Position numbers and translations under genes: made by a program. From NCBI GenBank assembly GCA_946811185.2, contig OX328109.1, positions 3,968,001 through 4,032,000 on the forward strand: a stretch of 64,000 nucleotides of DNA, read 5' to 3'. Below are positions 61,600-64,000 of this stretch, in pieces. The notes under the pieces are model-generated. The model did not search any database and was not told the DNA's origin. It saw nothing but the letters and a program-made list of their open reading frames with translations. Within the stretch, counting starts at the first letter, position 1. The number at the start of each line of letters is the position of its first letter. Origin of the DNA: Hippopus hippopus. Its lineage: Eukaryota > Mollusca > Bivalvia > Cardiida > Cardiidae.

Positions 61600-62037
61600 T
61601 AGGTTTATTTCGTGCTTTTCGACAATTATTTCCCTGGTGGATTTAATGGTTTGGTAATTCATGGTTACGACCAGTAAAATTTACCGTAAATGTTTCCGTA
61701 ACTTTTCAAGTGAAAGCGAAAACAGCATTTCGGAAACAGTATTCAGTTACCTAGGTAAACAGTGCATGCCATTCAACCAAAGGAAAATATGACATGATTT
61801 ACACGCATTACCCTACATCTCTCACGCTTTACGTAATATTGTGATGCGTTGTTATGTGTGAGAGGTACGCCACGGAGAATTACCGAAAACAACTGTAATG
61901 GACTTTGATGAAAGTCCCAACAAAAAAGGGGGTTAGAATATATTTTTGTGAAAGATCGGAATTTATTTCATCTCGTGAACATCATTGGTACATTCAAATA
62001 TTTTCACTCGTGGCTGTGCCACTCGTTAAAATATTGC
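61600..62037 (-). mobile_element. I element (copy 2), cut by SINE1
   Basis: Aligns inversely to 2640..3082 (CATGGTTACGACCAGTAAAA, GTGAAAGATCGGAATTTATT). Only one palindrome arm remains. Confidence 0.78.
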
Positions 62038-62310
62038 CGAGCCCCAGTAGCTCAGTCGGTAGCATGCAGGACTTGAGAACAGGGGGTCATGGGTTCGATA
62101 CCTGGCTCGGCTAATTTCTTTCCGAGGATAGATGATAGTCATTGCGACAGGATTCATTCTTCTCCCACCGCTGACCATCGTCTCGACGATGGCTATGTGG
62201 GAAAGCAGCCAGTGGCTTTGAAAGAAAATTGTGCGAAGTACTGGTTAAAAGAAAACTTTACGAAAACATGGATAGGTGCACTATCCATACAATTAATCAA
62301 TCAGTTATTC
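62038..62310 (+). mobile_element. SINE1 with intact tRNA head
   Basis: Head CCGAGCCCCAGTAGCTCAGT has a perfect A box (TAGCTCAGTCGG) and a B box near-match (GGTTCGATACC). Body and CAATTAATCAATC tail as in the family. It interrupts an I element. Confidence 0.85.
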
Positions 62311-62536
62311 ACTGAAAAAAGCTAGCTCTACAGCATGGCTGAATCTAATGGGACATTAGATCAGGTTTCTTTTCCTAACTTTTTTTTTAAAGAAAACTTT
62401 AGCGCGCAAACAATGGCTTTAAAATGAAAGTATTCATTGGGCTAGATGTATATAAAGAAAAAATAAGGAAGTACCGATATTAGTTATGCTTTTACCGTAA
62501 AATTTTCTAGACCGTGTTTTGGGTCTAAATCTGGTT

Positions 62537-62756
62537 TAATGCCCTTTAACTCTAATCCTACTAAATAAGTTAAACATTCAAGGCAATAGTACAAACCCTA
62601 ATAATGCTATTTAAAACTTACTTTTTGGAGGAAAAAAAAATCTCCTTATCAGACAGTGTATATCAAAGATCAGACTGCACGTTCTGTGCAGTCTGATCTT
62701 AATCGACACTGTCTGCAAAAGGCCTGTGGTTCGTGCTTAGCAACCTGGGCGTTAAA
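62537..62756 (+). mobile_element. D element
   Basis: TTTAACTCTAATCCTAC start; hairpin CAGACTGCACGTTCTGTGCA; end TTAGCAACCTGGGCGTTAA. Confidence 0.78.
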
Positions 62757-62759
62757 GTC

Positions 62760-63310
62760 GATTACCATTCTCATTTTTTAGGCGTAACTGAATACGCCGG
62801 CTTTTGACCTACTTCTTGTTAACGATATGCACGTATGAATAAATAATAATTTGCCATTGGTAAAAAATGTGGACATGTTTATTCGGCGGACCCCTCCAGG
62901 CCTATTTTCGCGCACACTTCAAAGCAAATGAATATGATTAATATAATAATTTTCTTGTACTAATAGGTAATTCAATAGTTATTTGAACGTTACCCTACAG
63001 CCCATTACTGTATGTCTGCATGGGTTTTCAGAAACATCATTTTTAGTAACAAGTACTTCTTTTCCAAAATTGATTTGGATTAATATCTTATCTTGGAAAA
63101 TATATCTAACTGAAATTTTTCCCTTTTTAACACTATGTAAAACAATGGGGAAAAAGAGGCAATCGCCAGCGAGGTAACTTTTTCATTATTTCTCTTCATA
63201 TTGAATTGCAAAACAGATTCAATATTCGTATTTCAGTAGGTCTACCTCTTACGCTGACTATCATTTTTAAAAAGATATTTCTCGTTTCAGCTTTTCCTGA
63301 AATGTTAGTA
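62760..63310. other. No feature recognised
   Basis: No repeat partner; no exon with both good splice sites and correct phase for the six-cysteine gene. Confidence 0.45.
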
Positions 63311-63315
63311 AGTCA

Positions 63316-63388
63316 CAGAAATCGGTGACCTGGGTCGGTAATTTTTGCAGATGCATTAGACACCCTTTTCACAGAGCATAGGCTTTTT
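63316..63388 (-). mobile_element. B element, right-end fragment
   Basis: GACCTGGGTCGGTAATTTTT then GATGCATTAGACACCC and CACAGAGCATAGGCTT. Confidence 0.7.
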
Positions 63389-63462
63389 TTTTGGGTGGGG
63401 GTAAGGGGGGAGGGAAGGTATTTCCAGATGAGTTAATTATTTGGAAAAAAAAAACATTTCAG

Positions 63463-63544
63463 ATCTCACAGCGAAGTATGCTCTTCGTGCGATTCCCGCA
63501 ATTTACGTATTGAAGACGTGTGCAGTTTTACTCCTCCGGACTGA
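63463..63544 (+). CDS. Possible terminal exon of the six-cysteine gene
   Basis: After acceptor AAAACATTTCAG, a phase-2 entry reads SHSEVCSSCDSRN then LRIEDVCSFTPPD and a TGA at 63542. Phase fits and three Cys occur in 26 codons, but an open stretch this short is unremarkable by chance and there is no membrane helix, contrary to the family. Confidence 0.22.
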
Positions 63545-63744
63545 TTTTTTTGTTCATTTTCGCTCAGTTGATAATATAATATATGCAAAAAAAAAAATGA
63601 AAAGAAAATCATATATTGCAAAACAAAATACAAAGATACAGTTCTTCAAAGGAGATAACTCTTGTCAAAATTACAGTAAATAGGCTATAATTTCAAACCT
63701 AAAAAGAAGTCCTTAAAGTAACAAAATTAATACTGCTAAAATAA

Positions 63745-64000
63745 ATGAGTCATTCTCTTTGAAAAGGAGGCTTGATGCATCTGCAAAAAGTATCGACCCA
63801 GGTCAGCCTGCGCAGTTCGCGCAGGCTGACCTGAGCCGAAACTTTTCGCTATTGGTCAATTTTCTGTGTGTCAAAGGACCACTCTACATCATGATTCCAT
63901 TGGACGTTAGACTAAATGAATCTAATGGATCCATGATTGTGTGATGGCTTGCTTGGTATAATGCATAACGGAGATGCATTAAGCCCCCTTTTGCCAGAGC
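63745..64000 (+). mobile_element. B element running off the window end
   Basis: ATGAGTCATTCTCTTTGAAA start, perfect GGTCAGCCTGCGCAG palindrome, cut at CCTTTTGCCAGAGC. Confidence 0.85.

Noticed and set aside
62038..62110. A functional tRNA gene
   Set aside because: The tRNA-like part is followed by the SINE1 body and tail and belongs to a dispersed family.
63441..63683. An 80-codon plus-strand frame as the membrane exon of the six-cysteine gene
   Set aside because: Its frame would need a phase-1 entry, but the preceding exon leaves phase 2; the hydrophobic stretch is also short and interrupted by charges.

Overview
The window is eukaryotic, repeat-rich and AT-rich. It most resembles a bivalve mollusc genome: spliced genes with GT-AG introns of 0.5-13 kb, tRNA-derived SINEs, many short palindromic MITEs, and tandem-repeat elements of the type common in bivalve assemblies. 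I cannot fix the species from sequence alone; a heterodont such as Dreissena is a guess. Nothing is prokaryotic: there is no operon, CRISPR array or IS element.

Two genes can be supported. (1) A minus-strand gene occupies about 0.1-39.4 kb. I traced 18 exons (143..210 up to 39320..39388). All 17 junctions keep the reading frame, giving about 883 residues with both ends outside what I could find. Order of parts: a short Ser/Thr-rich segment; a module of about 150 residues with CCG..EW, IQIWRH and GDFIGWY motifs; six cadherin-like repeats of about 100 residues, each built from two exons; a juxtamembrane stretch; one transmembrane helix; and a basic cytoplasmic tail. The signal-peptide exon was not found (expected between 39.4 and 48.6 kb) and the 3' end runs off the left edge. 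(2) A plus-strand gene starts at 48675 with a signal-peptide exon. After a 12.7 kb intron it continues at 61408..61528 with a six-cysteine segment resembling Shisa/WBP1/VOPP1-type (STMC6) small membrane proteins. Its end is not secure. The two genes point away from each other.

Most of the rest is mobile DNA. Family A (about 225-230 bp; TTAA-CCCTTTACCA ends; strong central hairpin) is present in roughly 65 whole or partial copies, mostly within the cadherin introns. Families B (GCCCCC-end palindromes, about 265 bp), C (GGCCTGCAACACG ends, 260 bp), D (GTGTAGATC hairpin, about 215 bp, TTAACCC ends), E, F, H, I, J, K, L and M, four SINE families, one decayed mariner and several mini/microsatellites fill the remainder. 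Many are nested in one another, which shows their target-site duplications directly: TTAA for A and H, 12-13 bp for SINEs, TA for mariner.

The most unusual observation is in the cadherin gene. At least three exons (143..210, 8798..8933, 11413..11626) are followed, always on their downstream side, by decayed tandem copies of their own 3' end, in two cases including a donor site. This suggests repeated local duplication of exon-intron junctions. I found no convincing novel defence or regulatory system.
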